Source: Oscarella lobularis
Taxonomy: Eukaryota > Porifera > Homoscleromorpha > Homosclerophorida > Oscarellidae
Reading direction: 5' to 3'
Assembly: GCF_947507565.1 (NCBI RefSeq)
Contig: NC_089192.1
Location: forward strand, 1,608,690 to 1,672,689
DNA: 64,000 nt
Under the pieces are notes generated by a model. The model was not told where the DNA came from. It saw only the letters and a program-made list of their open reading frames with translations, and made no database searches. The position numbers and the translations under genes were made by a program. Shown here piece by piece: positions 21,082-31,939 of this stretch. Each line of letters starts with the position of its first letter. The first letter of the stretch is position 1.

Positions 21082-23098
21082 ATGGCGACCCGACGCTCTT
21101 GCCGAGCTCGAAAAGCAAGACAGGACCCTTTTTTTGTTTCGTTCGACGACTCTGATGACGAGGAAGATCATACAGATGCGATTGTTCAGGAGTATGGTAG
21201 GTTTTAGTTCACAAATTTCGAATAACGATCGAAAACGGAAACTGTAGCCAACCAACCCGTCGACAGCTCTTCCGGGTCCGAAAGCGACAACGAAGACTTC
21301 GAAGAGGATGTAATCGAAGAAAATCCGCCATCGCCGATGGAAATCGAAGACGAAATCGGGTCTGAAGAAGACGAAGAAGCTGATTCGCACACTTCCGGTG
21401 ACGCCCCCTTTGTTTTTTTTCCGCGTTCCATTTTATACGTTTTTTGTACTGTAGACATCGATTATACGAAATTATTTACACCAGAGTGGTCTGATGCGTT
21501 TCTCCATTACCCTTTGATGGAGTTTGAGGACGAATCCGGGCCAAATGTCGCAATTCCCAATGATGCTAATGCTCTCACGTATTTCCAGCTTTACTGGTCC
21601 GACGACGTGATTGACCTGCTTGTCAAAAACACGAATGCGTACGCTGAACACATCAGGGGACCTAATCCGAGTTCGTCTTGTCGCGAATGGTACCCAACAA
21701 CTCGACCGGAAATGAAAGCATTTTTGGGTGTTACGCTGCTAATGGGCTTGCTAAAGCTACCACGACTGGAAGATTACTGGCAAAAGTCGTTCCCGTACCT
21801 GAAAACTCAAATCCCAGTAGTTTTTTCCAAAACGAGGTACGAGCAGCTCAAGAGATTTTTGCACGTTTCAGATATAGCTGCGGACCTTCAAGCAACAGCG
21901 TCAACTGCCCCGCGAGACAAGCTAATGAAGGTAATTACATTTCTCATATAAACGTACTTTATGTATTGTTACTCAGGTACGCCCCCTTATAAAGCATTGC
22001 CTTGAAAAATTCAAATCGTCATTCAAACTTGCGAAGAACATCACAGTAGACGAGGCAATGATACCTTATAAGGGGCGCTGGAGCATCAAGCAGTACATGA
22101 AAGACAAGCCAACAAAATGGGGCATCAAAGTCTATGTACTTGCTGATGCTCTAACGGGCTATATCTGGAATTTTTTCATCTACGTTGGAAAGGCTGCAGC
22201 ACAGGGCGTAGAACCTGTAGAGGGGCTTTGCAGCCGGGCAGTCCTTGACCTTGTGGACGACTGCCATTACAAGGGCCACGTATTGTTTGTGGACAATTAC
22301 TACACAAGCCCTTATCTCTTCGAGAAGCTGTTTTACTACGATATCTACGCTACTGGGACAGCCAGGGTCAACCGCTCCGGTTATCCGAAGTCACTCAAAA
22401 AACAACTTCCAAAGAAACCAGCAAGAGGCTACTACAAGCATGTATCAAAAGGGCCTATGACGGCTGGGGTCTGGTATGACCGTCGCTACGTCCATTTCCT
22501 CTCCACAGCTTCACCTCCACTTTTGTCTCCGTCAAATACAATGGCGTCAGTTCAGCGGCGAGAAACACACGGTGCAGCGCGTGTGACAATCCCATGCCCC
22601 GCTTACCTTCCTGATTACATAAAGTACATGCGTGGTGTTGACCGGGGCGATCAGCTCTTGGCGCTCTATGGATCAGGAAGGAAGTCGAAGAAAGCATGGA
22701 AGAGAATCTTTTTTTATTTGCTGGAAAGCTCCATCTTGAATGCTTACATACTAGAAGGGTTCAAGAGCGATCGCCACGCTGTCAGAGGTCGTGAGAAACG
22801 CGATCTCAAAGAGTTTCGAAGTGAACTGGCATCTCTGCTAATTGACGGATTTTCATCGAAGGGATCAAGGAGCGAAGAAGCAACGTTTGATTTCTTGAGG
22901 CTCAACTGCAGCTTACCCCACCTGCCTGTTCCAGATAACAAAGGAAAAAAGAATGATTGCAAAGTTTGTCTTATTAGAAAAGTGGGGCGACATCGCACAA
23001 TCGTTATCTGTTCGACGTGCAACGTCCATCTTTGCGTTGCGACAGAAGGACGCCGTTGCTTTTACGAATGGCACACTAAGAAGACCTACTTTAGGTAG
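21082..23098 (+). CDS. piggyBac transposase, apparently intact (about 620 aa)
   Basis: Four exons with consistent phases: 21082-21196 (ATGGCGACC; basic start then an acidic run), 21248-21397 (acidic), 21455-21930 (FLGVTLLMGLLKLP) and 21977-23098. The intron at 21398-21454 is 57 nt and stop-free, so it may be retained. Catalytic Asp residues are visible in TVDEAMIPYKGRW, VLFVDNYYTSP and YMRGVDRGDQLL. The C-terminus is the cysteine-rich finger typical of the family (CKVCLIRK, ICSTCNVHLC, RRCFYEWH). No nonsense codon or frameshift was found, unlike almost every other transposon gene in the window. It cuts and pastes DNA at TTAA. Expression may be compromised because the nested element separates the gene from the left terminus by 5.5 kb. 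Confidence 0.93.
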
Positions 23099-23296
23099 AA
23101 CAGATCCTAAAAAAAGACAATTTATTTTTCAATTTGTTGCCATGACAACAAAACTGCGTGATTCTGATTGTTCATTTAATGAAGATCAAAATAATATATG
23201 GTTGCTATGATGAAAACCGAACTGTTCCTTAGCTATTTCAAATTGCGCGCCATCCGGTTCTGCGCAGATAGATATTGCTGACGGTGAAAGGGTTAA

Positions 23297-23530
23297 CCCT
23301 TTACCTGCTTTCCCGGACGGAAAAGTCCGCCTTTCTTCGCTTTGAAAATATTACTAATTAGTAATAACTTGATCAAAATCACATAAAATGCATCCAACAA
23401 TAGCATAACATATAGGGCAGGTAAGAAAAATTAGATACAGCTGGTTATCTTTTTAACACTGTCATCCCCATCGTCTTCCTCGTTGTCGTTGGCATAGTCG
23501 TCAGTGTCGTCGTCGCCGGAAAGAAATGCG
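23297..23530 (-). other. Spacer and acidic coding tail downstream of the THAP exon
   Basis: The right piggyBac TTAA is followed by another CCCTTTACC and then GC-poor DNA. On minus, 23548-23431 reads LKRSAQAILDAFLSGDDD and further Asp/Asn residues to a TAA, in a different frame from the THAP ORF that ends at 23532. It may be the displaced tail of that protein. Confidence 0.3.
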
Positions 23531-23531
23531 T

Positions 23532-23856
23532 CTAGGATTGCTTGAGCGGAACGTTTGAGAAGTGATCCTTGTGAGAGACTTTGTTGTTCGGTTTTGCTCT
23601 TTTGGCAGAAGAAATAGGAAATATTGTTGGATGAAGAATTACGCCAGATTTTTCACCATTCACAAAATGACTTGAGCAGACTTTGTGACTTCTTTTAGGA
23701 ACCCACGAATGTGGTCGTCGAATCGCATTTATCCATACCCGTCGATGTGATAAGACTTTAGGAAAGGCGTAGAACTTCAAATGCTTGTCCTCTCGCGAAT
23801 TATTGTAGCAGTTCGGAACGCAGCAAGTATAGCCCCTCGCGTCTGCCTTTCGCGAC
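23532..23856 (-). CDS. THAP-domain exon, probably transposon-derived
   Basis: Minus strand, from a splice acceptor (gctgctccag) at 23856. The sequence GYTCCVPNCYNNS, KFYAFPKVL, HRRVWINAIRR, HKVCSSHFVNGEKSG and TIFPI contains every THAP landmark: C-x4-C, the F-x-x-P core, the W after the arginines, and C-x2-H. THAP fingers are sequence-specific DNA binders used by P-type transposases and their domesticated relatives. No further domain is seen before the TAG at 23532, so this is either a small DNA-binding protein or one exon of a longer gene. An acidic tail follows in another frame. Confidence 0.7.
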
Positions 23857-25665
23857 CTGGAGCAGCAAAGAAAGACGATTCTGAAGCTCCTGGTATACAT
23901 TTTGGTGACTCTCCAGTAGCTCCACGGCTCGTGTCCACCGAATCCATACCTTGGTGCGTGCGCGCGCATCCCATCTGGGAAATCGGCTTTTTTGTGCTCA
24001 AGCGGAAGAAATACGTGCGAGAAATCACTTCGAATGGTTAGAGTATTTATTTATATACACGTCAAGACTCATAGCAAGCAGAAAAATGCATTGCTACGCG
24101 AGTACGAGGTCACTTCCGGGTTGGCTATTTCAACGTCTAACTAAGCTATCGAAGCAGCTACAATATAAAGAGTTACCTGAACTTAACACGCTTGACAGTA
24201 AGTAGCTCCTAAAGTGCCAAAAGCGATTCTAGGAATTGCTAAATGAGAACGGGACGCCTTTTCATATGGGCCTGCAACACTGATCCCCACTTCAAAATGG
24301 CGCCCGCACATGCGCAGTCATTACGAAAAGGGTCTATTGAAAATCTGCAAAACGACGTTGTTTTTCTTCTAAGTTTCACGTACATAAACTTGTCGCCTGC
24401 CGTCATTACAGATTGGAATTATGGTTGGGATTATGGTTAGGAGTTTAGGGAGAGGGATAGGGTCGGCTTGTATATCTGGCCACACGAGATCCTTTATCTC
24501 CACTAAGCTACGACTAACCGATGAGAGCAGTGACCTACTCACTCTTAGACACAGAACGATCCGGTGCGTGATCGAAGAAGGAGGAAGGGAGATGATATCA
24601 CCACAACGATCTTGTCCAAGGGGACAAGGTTCTCCTTTCTTTTTGTTGCTTTCTTGTTTCATTCTTTTTCTTTCGTTTTCTAGAAAGAGAAGGAGAGCGC
24701 GTAGGGAGGCCGGTATGTTTTTATACCATCCACACATTATGTGCGTGGTGGCTTTCCCCGCTGCTTTTTCGATTGGATCAAAACCGTCCCATTGTTTTAC
24801 GAATGGGGGAGCAAGGAGAGAAGGATAGGAAGAAAGGAACAATAATTATAGATTCACCGTTGTTTCCCACGTAGGTAAGCCTTCCATTTTTCTTCCCTAT
24901 ATATTTTCTTTCTTTTTAAAATTTTTATTGACTCCTTTGTAGGAGTGTGATGGGGGCTTCTATTGGTACTGTTGTACCTATCCCCTGCTCTCCTACCTTC
25001 AAAAAGAACTTTTGGAAGGATGAGAGCAGTGGTTTTTTACAGTGGATCGATTATACCTTCCTTTTTTCTTTTCGTGGTAAGAATGGTAATTGGAGATACT
25101 CTTGTACCTTATTTTATTTCTCTTATTTAGAGCTGGAAGAATGGCTACGGTTCTCCGTGGGTCTGATGTCTTCCCAATATAGGTATGTCATATTCTTTTT
25201 TTTTTGTTTTTCAGTTCTAATCGTTCTTTTATTTATAGGGAGGCGCGGGGATGTGTTTACTACTTTTTGTATCCATCTCCTCGCCATTTTTCCTGTATAA
25301 AAGAGAAGAGGAAAGAAGTGGTGACACAAGGAGAGGTATCATTGAATAGTTTTCTATTTGCAATGATTTTTTGCACTCTTCTTGTTTCTAGGGATGAAGA
25401 TGTAATGATGGTACATGTTTGTACCCGTTCTCTTCTCATCTTGAGGGAGATGAGAAACGGTTTTCCGTTCGTTACAATGGAAGGAGTTCAGGTAAGGGAT
25501 TTACTCCTTCTCATTGGGGTTTTTATTACCGTATTACCTTCACTTTTTGCTGCATGCCGGTAAAAGTGAAGTTTTCTGCTTCTAAAGTTTTCACTGGTTA
25601 GTCACTAAAACGGCATGCCGGTATAATGCGGGGATTGCCGTTATCGATAGAGATTGTGATGCAAC
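23857..25665. other. Unassigned stretch between THAP exon and P-like element A
   Basis: No recognisable gene. From 24.4 to 25.6 kb the strand is strongly pyrimidine/purine biased with many overlapping short ORFs, which argues for noncoding DNA. A repeated ATTATGGTTGGG-like motif occurs near 24415-24440. The stretch ends in ATGCAAC, the left target duplication of the P-like element. Confidence 0.35.
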
Positions 25666-26241
25666 CATAGATGTAATAGAAGAGGGATAGGCAACTCCCG
25701 TGTCACGTGACCATTTTGCTGAGGCAAGGGTTGTTATGCCTGTAGTCTGTGTTTCCCGTATATTTTTACTTCGTTCACAGTATTTTTATTCGTTCTTCCG
25801 CTACTACTGTCTTCGGTCTGTTTAAGGTACCTGAAATATTGCTGCGAGCGCGAAAACCGCATCGCGATAGGTTTCCGATCGCACACTATCGCGGCCACAC
25901 CCTCGTGACTAAAGTCGTCCCTCCTACGCGCTTACAACGAAGCGTGGGAGCTCTCCTCCGTGACGAGACGACGCGTACATGACTGGAATACGTACGATAA
26001 GCCATATTTTCGGCTAAAATTGCCATCTCGCGGAGAATTTGGCGTTTTAACGCGCGCCGGTCCGAGCCGGTCTCGCCTCTCTCATCCCGACGCGGCTGTC
26101 TGTCGCATCGACAGTTACCGTGGGTCTTCAGTGTTCATTTCGGCATGTACGAATGCTATTTGCATCGCCGTCGTACACTTAGCAGCAGAGATATGAACAT
26201 GTTCCTTTTCTCTGTGATAACGTTTTCTTATCCTGAAGATA

Positions 26242-27122
26242 ATGCCGAGGAAGAAGAGGTTGACGTACAGAACGGTTCATGCGACTCCCTCGGCCTCTTC
26301 TCCCCTTCTAGATACTGAGTAAGAGACTGATGTGACCTATCGTGCATGTTATTCACCGCATGTCTCCATGGATTCAGGGTACTGCCTGCCTCTTGGCACA
26401 GAACCGATGAACGCTGTGCTGCCGTCTTGTCCAAAATCGTCAATCCACCCACTGGCCAAGAAGATGAAGGGCCACTGTCGACCGTCGTGCTATTCTGTGC
26501 ACGAGTAATCGCTAACGGATTGGAAAATCTGTTTGTCCGAGGCCGGAGAGTCTGCCTCAGTGACTGTCAGAAAAGGCTAGGTCGACGTTTTCTAGACGTC
26601 GACGTCACCCCGGCCAGTATCAGCGCCTTCGTGAATGATATGGAAAAGTACGCAATCTGCATTGGGAATCCTGAGGCCGAATACATTGAGTTGTTCGGAG
26701 CCAAGAAGGGCAATCTCCGCAACCGGTCGGGCGCCGTCAGCGCAACGCTCGACAGCCATAGTCCATTCATGGTCGAAGGTCGCCTGTACGTCAACACCAT
26801 CAGGACCACCGATTGCCATCTGCTTCTGACATCCGGCAAGACAACACGCTGCCGTCCTTGCATTAGGTTCCGCTTGGCACTGAGAATGATGGCCTCACGA
26901 GCACGAAAGGCGCGCAGCTTACATACCGGCAATTCATTTCTCAGAAGCCCTTTTCTCCGGGCCAAATTATCTGCTCTTGCTCGAGAGCGGAAGACGTCTC
27001 TTCAACGAATTCGCCGAATGGAAGCCGCCATCGAGTGCATGAACGAGGAAAGCAGTGTGGACGTCGAGCCCCCGGCTGACTATCTCAGACGCCCCCCTAG
27101 CGAAGCGGCAACGAAAGCCTAA
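26242..27122 (+). pseudogene. P-like transposase, N-terminal part only (copy A)
   Basis: A first exon starts MPRKKRLTYRTVHAT at 26242. A second, after an acceptor at 26377, stays open to 27122. Its recognisable block reads LDSHSPFMVEGRLYV, CRPCIRFRLALRMM, then SFLRSPFLRAKL and ERKTSLQRIRRMEAAI, a C-x2-C plus leucine-rich coiled segment that precedes the catalytic core in P/THAP9-like proteins. Copy B has the same block followed by the whole catalytic region; here the ORF ends in a short tail just after the coiled segment. This copy therefore looks like an internal-deletion derivative lacking catalytic residues. Confidence 0.65.
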
Positions 27123-27155
27123 AAGTGCGTAGGGCATCCCTTTATTATTATTATG

Positions 27156-28133
27156 TTATTTTGGAGCCATTACATCAAATTCGCGCGCCAACGATTTTCT
27201 AAGGCCCTTTGTCTTTTTGGTTGTGGTCTGCTTAAGGTTCTTGTACTGCTCAAGCCAGGTGGATGTTGTGGAAAATCCACGCATGGTTATCCACAGACTG
27301 ACAATCTCTCTCAACAAGGAAACGGCCAACAGTTCATCCGTTATTTCGACCGAAGCGTCGTCCCAACTTCTGCGAACCGCACTGTCATCCATGACAGTGT
27401 TCTCAAAGACAGCCTTCTCGCCGTCGCTGCTCACCAGCTGCTGTGCCAAAAGAGAACGGACTATGATTTCTACAGCCAGAAACAGCATGTAAGCTCTGTC
27501 CGTTAGCTTGAAAAGCCCTCCACGATCCACCCTCTTTGTCCAATCTCCTGTGTCCCCTAAGGTCGCCGCGTCGTCGTCACATTCTTCCATACTCTCTAAG
27601 CATGAGACAATTTGCCTGCAGGAGTCCCCCTTTTTTCTGTATTTCTTCAACAGCTTCATCGGAATCGATCCCGCGGCATATCGAACAATACTGCATTCAT
27701 CGAACGTCATGGAAGTCGAAAATGCTTCAGCAGCCGGAGATCCTATTTGAAATTGAGCCATCTCTTCGACCAACACCTCGTCAAAAATTTTGTGGTTGAC
27801 GGACTGTATGTATATTGGATCGGAGAGCGACAGTCCGATTTTCTTGTAGAGACTATCCCAGAAGGAGATCGTTCTCATTCGTGCCCGCGCGAACGTCAGA
27901 GCGGCGTGCTCTCGACGAGAAACGACTGAACGAAAGGTAGACTGTGTGTCTACGCAGCCTCTTATCACCGCAACAAGATCAGCGGCGCTGTCGCAAAGCG
28001 CGTCGTCCGATGCGGCCAAAATCGCTCTCCCTTCCGCGCGAATGACGTCCAAACGAGAGTTCGACGTGGACAAAACTTCTTCGAAGAGAACACAATGACA
28101 AGCTCGGCGGAAAAGGGATGTTTCAGAGGCCAT
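27156..28133 (-). CDS. Accessory protein of the P-like element (325 aa, intact)
   Basis: The uninterrupted minus-strand ORF starts MASETSLFRRACHCVLFEEV. Its ATG lies at the inner edge of the right inverted repeat (GGGTTGTTATG), so the end may also serve as promoter. Recognisable blocks are STFRSVVSRREHAALTFARA, SDPIYIQSVNHKIFDEV, CSIVRYAAGSIPMKLLKKY and TKGLRKSLAREFDV. It is clearly homologous to the minus-strand ORF of copy B (STFRSIAARRENAMQLFAKA; SVNQKIFDDV; IVRYAAGSIPFRLLKKY). The function is unknown. The RYAAGSIP-x-x-LLKKY signature occurs in transposon-associated proteins of cnidarians and sponges (recollection, not searched). Retention of an intact reading frame in a copy that has lost its transposase suggests selection on this protein or a very recent deletion. 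Confidence 0.8.
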   Translation of the reverse strand: MASETSLFRRACHCVLFEEVLSTSNSRLDVIRAEGRAILAASDDALCDSAADLVAVIRGCVDTQSTFRSVVSRREHAALTFARARMRTISFWDSLYKKIGLSLSDPIYIQSVNHKIFDEVLVEEMAQFQIGSPAAEAFSTSMTFDECSIVRYAAGSIPMKLLKKYRKKGDSCRQIVSCLESMEECDDDAATLGDTGDWTKRVDRGGLFKLTDRAYMLFLAVEIIVRSLLAQQLVSSDGEKAVFENTVMDDSAVRRSWDDASVEITDELLAVSLLREIVSLWITMRGFSTTSTWLEQYKNLKQTTTKKTKGLRKSLAREFDVMAPK

Positions 28134-28270
28134 AACAACCCTTGCCTCAGCAAAATGGTCACGTAACACGGGAGTTGCCTATCCCTCTTCTATTACATCT
28201 ATGATGCAACTGACGATATTAGCGCACTAGCCGCAGCGCGCTTCCGCAGATTCAGCTCGTCGCAATTGCC

Positions 28271-29724
28271 ATGCACGCGCCGACCAACAGAGTAGCTGAA
28301 GACGATTTTGACGATCTCGACGATCTCGACCACGAGCAAGACATCTTGGCTTCGCTAGGTTGCTTCTCTGGAATGTCTTTGACACATGTGAGTGGCTTTT
28401 GCTTCAGATTCTACCGGAGAGACGTTCGCAAAAGCAAAAGGAAATCTTACACTATTGAGACGAAGTTGTCTGTTCTTCGAAAGTTGGACGAATTTCAGGG
28501 AAACAAATCTAAGACGGCAAAGATTTGCGGAGTGCCGCGACAGAGCGTCCAGGACTGGGCTAAAGAAAGAGAGAAGCTCCAAGGTATTCGCGATGACCGG
28601 TCTCTAAGTGTCAAGAGGAGACGGAAGATTCCACTGGAGAAGGATGACACCAAACGACGCCGTGTCTTTCCCCTGGATAAGTGATCTAAAAAGGAGTACT
28701 GTTAGCGGAGGAATGATACAGCGAAAGGCAAGGATCTGCTTTCAAGAACTCAATTTTTTTGAGACTTACCTTTAAAGCGTCTAATGGGTCGTTGGACCAT
28801 TTTATCAAACGGCACAACCTCAGCTGTCAAGTTGTAACCTCAACTGGGCAAAAGGTGCCGTCGAATGCTGCGGATTTAGCAAAGGACTTTATTTCCTTTG
28901 TGCTGACCAACAGAGAATCTAAAGGTCTACCACCCGATGCCATAGGCAACATGGATAAAACCCCAATGTGGTTCGATTTGCCTGCGTCAAAATCATATGA
29001 TTTTAAAGGCGTTAAAGTTGTTCCGGCAAAGACCACCGGCAAAGAGAAGTTAAGATACACAGTTGTTTTAGCGGCAATGGCTAACGGTGCCAAACTGCCA
29101 CGGTTAATTATTTTCAAAGGGTTGAAAAATGTACCTAAAGGGTCTTTTCTTCCGACGTAAGAGTAGAGGTGAGCAAAAAGGGTAAATATCCGCCGACATG
29201 ATGAACTCTTGGAAAAGTCGTGTTTGGAAAGCCAGACCTAACGGATTCCGGAAGCTTCAGTCAATGATTGTTTTAGACAGCGCTCCGTTTCATTTGAAGA
29301 AAACTGTTCTATCATCTTTTAAGCAGCATTACAATACCGACGTTGGTTTTATTCCAGGAGGAATGACACCTTTATTGCAGCCTGTTGATGTACACTGGAA
29401 CAAATCGTTCAAGACTGCAATGAAAGAGAAGTGTGGCTAAACTGGTTGGCAGAAGGTGAACAAGAATGCACACGCAGTGGCAAAAGAAAGTCAGCTTCGT
29501 ATGAAATGATTGCGAGATGGGTATCGGAGAGCTGGAAAGCTTTGCCTAGCGATTTGATCCGACAGTCATTTATTCAGTGCGGAATTTTAAGCAGCAAATC
29601 TGAAGATCTTCATTCACGTCTTCGACTGTTAAATGGAGGTGAAGACGTTGAATGCGAGTCGCACGATCCAACAGGTTTAACTGACGACGCAGACACACAT
29701 GACCCTCTTACCGACGAGGAATAA
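28271..29724 (+). pseudogene. pogo-like transposase (DD36D) with several frameshifts
   Basis: Segments in order: 28430-28600, a helix-turn-helix (RKSYTIETKLSVLRKLDEF, CGVPRQSVQDWAKE); 28700-28800, IQRKARICFQEL then FKASNGSLDHFIKRHNLS (CENP-B type DNA binding); the first Asp in IGNMDKTPMWF (about 28950); the second in IVLDSAPFHLKK (about 29270); the third in MTPLLQPVDVHWNKSFK, 36 residues later; and a C-terminal block (WVSESWKALPSDLIRQSFI, CGILSS). The frame changes at a T run near 28757, near 29160-29200, and at 29427-29432 (single-base shift). It is a dead copy. No clean inverted ends were found; the P-like element A abuts it on the left. Confidence 0.82.
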
Positions 29725-30302
29725 GCTAGCAGATTAGACGTTGTTGGTTCAGTTGTAGCGTTTTCAGCTCGTTTGCCTTGTATGTCTTAAACCTAACCCA
29801 TGTTCATGCTTTATGTTTTCGCACTAAAGATCGGTTGAGGCGATTTCCCTTCGGTCGTTTGCCTACAATTACGCTTTAAAGTATCGTTGCTATGGCCTTA
29901 TGGGACCGTTTTCTAGAGTCTACGCTCCAATTCGCGATCTGGCGTCCACGCGAAAAAGCATTAAAAGGAATACTTAAAACTTTTGTCGAGGCGATTTTTG
30001 ATCTTTTGCCTAATTTCGAAGTTACAGTTTGCGACTTTGTTGTCATGGGCGTGGCTAACGCGCGCACTGCCTTCGACACCCAAAATGCAGTAAAGCGCAC
30101 TTAACTAATTACTGTGGTACTTCCTGAATCTTCTCTAATCTATTGCTAGCAAACTGTGCCTCGTAATAGGCGAAAAACGGAGAAACGGTATCGCAGTAGT
30201 GCTAGCGCGCTAGGCGTCACCAGGGGAACCTAACGGTCGCGTACGTTACGAGCCAATCACATGACCTTTATATGTGTACTTCGTCGAACGCCTACGTGCC
30301 TT

Positions 30303-30343
30303 ACATCATTGGAATCTTACGGGACAGAGGATTCCAATGATGT
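30303..30343. repeat. Perfect 14-bp inverted repeat (hairpin)
   Basis: ACATCATTGGAATC at 30303-30316 pairs with GATTCCAATGATGT at 30330-30343 across a 13-nt loop. The arms match at all 14 positions. Confidence 0.85.
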
Positions 30344-30376
30344 CATTCCCGATGACGCACGATGAACGACGCGGAT

Positions 30377-30420
30377 GCTAGCGCGCTTTAAAGTTGGGAA
30401 GTTTATGCGTGGGTGCACTG
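30377..30420. repeat. Solo end of the TA-flanked element seen at 57.7-58.7 kb
   Basis: GCTAGCGCGCTTTAAAGTTG then GGAAGTTTATGCGTGGGTGC and ACTG, followed by TA (30421-30422). The order GCTAGCGCGC, GGAAGTTTATGC, GCACTG+TA matches the right end of the element ending at 58720. No matching left end was found nearby. It may be the right terminus of the pogo-like copy on its left. Confidence 0.5.
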
Positions 30421-31939
30421 TACAGTATGAACAGTAAGTAGTGCCCCACCTGTTAGAGCTATCTGTGTGACGTAGTCCTAAAGTGAGCAAACCAATTGCA
30501 GCAGTTTTTTCACTGCAAACTCTACCCACGGATACTATGGGATACTAGTGTCCGTGCTCTACCTATCTAACTGGTGCCAAGGTATACATGTAAATGAAAT
30601 GTGACAGGTAGCCGCAGGTCGTCATTGTCATTGCTTGGCCAGCTCATGAACCACACCCGCAATTAGGGCAGCATTTGACCCTATATGGGCAGTGACTCAA
30701 TTGGTTTAAAGATGTAGGGATAACGCGTAGGAATAACGCGTCAGGACTCAAAGTACCATAGAAGCACTAATATGCAATTTACACTTATTTCACTACTTGG
30801 AAACGCGAGTTTTAGGTCTTTTGATGCCTATGCTCCTCTTGAGGGGAGGTGAGGGGGGGCACGTGCCCCAATGCCCCCCACTTGATCGGCCACTGTCTGT
30901 GTTCTGGGAATTATGGGATTTATCGCGTCACTGCTCTCATGACCATGCACTAACGAATATCTATCTAGAAGGCTTGAAATATCTCTACCGCCACGTAAAT
31001 AGCTAAAGCGTGGCAAAAGCGTACCTGGACATATGTTTTGTTCCCAAATTCCTTCATCGTGTAGAGTGATAGAGTACGGCACGGGTCCCAACAGGCTGTT
31101 CACGTGTCCAAACTTCCATAGAGGAGATCCCCGCTTGAGTATAAATTTCTTTCTAATCAAACTTGTGTTTTGTCTTGTTCAAGTTCCAAACTATTCTCAG
31201 GAGGTGTTGACAAGAGGTTTTCACCGACGCTATGGCTTTCTCCTAGTGGAGCTTTATCAGCTTTACCTCCGACGTGTGATGGTATAACAAAATGGTCCGG
31301 TATTCGGGACACACCCTTTTAGTCTGATTTCCTGTTGCATCACATAGTCGGGCACTCATGGATTTAAAAAAGCCACAGGTGCGTTGGATTTAAAGCATAA
31401 TTGCTATCATTTTTACCTGGTATTAGGTGTCTGTTCCATGATTCTACAAAGAACGTTATATCTATCCATCCTGCTGATTTCCATTGTAACTGAGGATACA
31501 GAAAATTTACCGCTGATATCCTTGAGGGAAATTCTGCTGTGCTCCACTAGGTCATTCAAACCACTTTTGATGGAATAATTTACTCGCTGATTCACATAAG
31601 CCCATATTCTTTGAATTTATTGGTTGTAGATAGCGTTTATATGAATGATACTTCTAATATCACCTGTTTTGAAGTAGTAAGAACGGAACAATTTCTCTCT
31701 GTGTCGCTCCTGAATTCAGCAAAACTGTTCTGCTCGTAAAGGGTTAGAAGTCGTATTTGAGCCCATCATCCGTAATAAGGGACGATAGACCTGTAAAGAT
31801 GATTAGAAACAAGCCGATTGCTTTTAAGAACAGTTCTTGACTGGACTATTTCTCCGCTATGTCCGTTTGTTCCTGCAAAAGGAATAACGCCAATTTTTGT
31901 TCTGTTTAATATTAAGTTTGTGTCCGAAATATTTGGCAT

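Larger units (their letters stand above)
15411..23292. mobile_element. piggyBac element, interrupted by a nested transposon
   Basis: Left end CCCTTTGACCGCC at 15411 is preceded by TTAA (15407-15410). Right end GACGGTGAAAGGG, ending at 23292, is followed by TTAA (23293-23296). The ends are inverted repeats (CCCTTTGACCGCC against CCCTTTCACCGTC) and TTAA is the diagnostic piggyBac target. Removing the nested 5,461-bp element and its 9-bp duplication leaves a 2.4-kb piggyBac whose only gene is the transposase at 21.1-23.1 kb, a normal size. Confidence 0.92.
25666..28203. mobile_element. P-element-like transposon, copy A (internally deleted)
   Basis: Inverted ends of about 75 bp start CATAGATGTAATAGAAGAGG, followed by GATAGGCAACTCCCGTGT, and contain CACGTGACC and GAGGCAAGGGTTGTTATG. 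The ends differ at only one or two positions. ATGCAAC is duplicated at 25659-25665 and 28204-28210; an 8-bp duplication is possible because a G is shared with the end. The element carries only the N-terminal portion of the transposase (plus) but a full-length accessory ORF (minus). It is related to copy B (34.4-38.9 kb) and to a lone left end at 50.19 kb. Confidence 0.88.
29725..31939. other. Noncoding stretch with hairpin and a transposon-end copy
   Basis: No gene is recognised. A CCAAT motif and TATATG lie at 30250-30275. A perfect hairpin is at 30303-30343 and a transposon end at 30377-30420 (both listed separately). G/C-run sequence occurs at 30840-30880. Short ORFs in 30.8-31.6 kb show no known similarity. 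Confidence 0.3.

Noticed and set aside
23293-23340. Second piggyBac end (TTAACCCTTTACC) immediately after the first
   Set aside because: No matching inverted CCCTTT end with TTAA was found to the right within the following kilobase; TTAACCC here is partly the palindrome formed with the first end.
24421-25600. Several 60-157 codon ORFs on both strands
   Set aside because: Strand-biased low-complexity DNA produces open frames; no domain, splice logic or similarity was seen.
28827-29117. Minus-strand ORF opposite the pogo transposase
   Set aside because: Shadow of the coding strand; the plus-strand translation carries the catalytic motifs.
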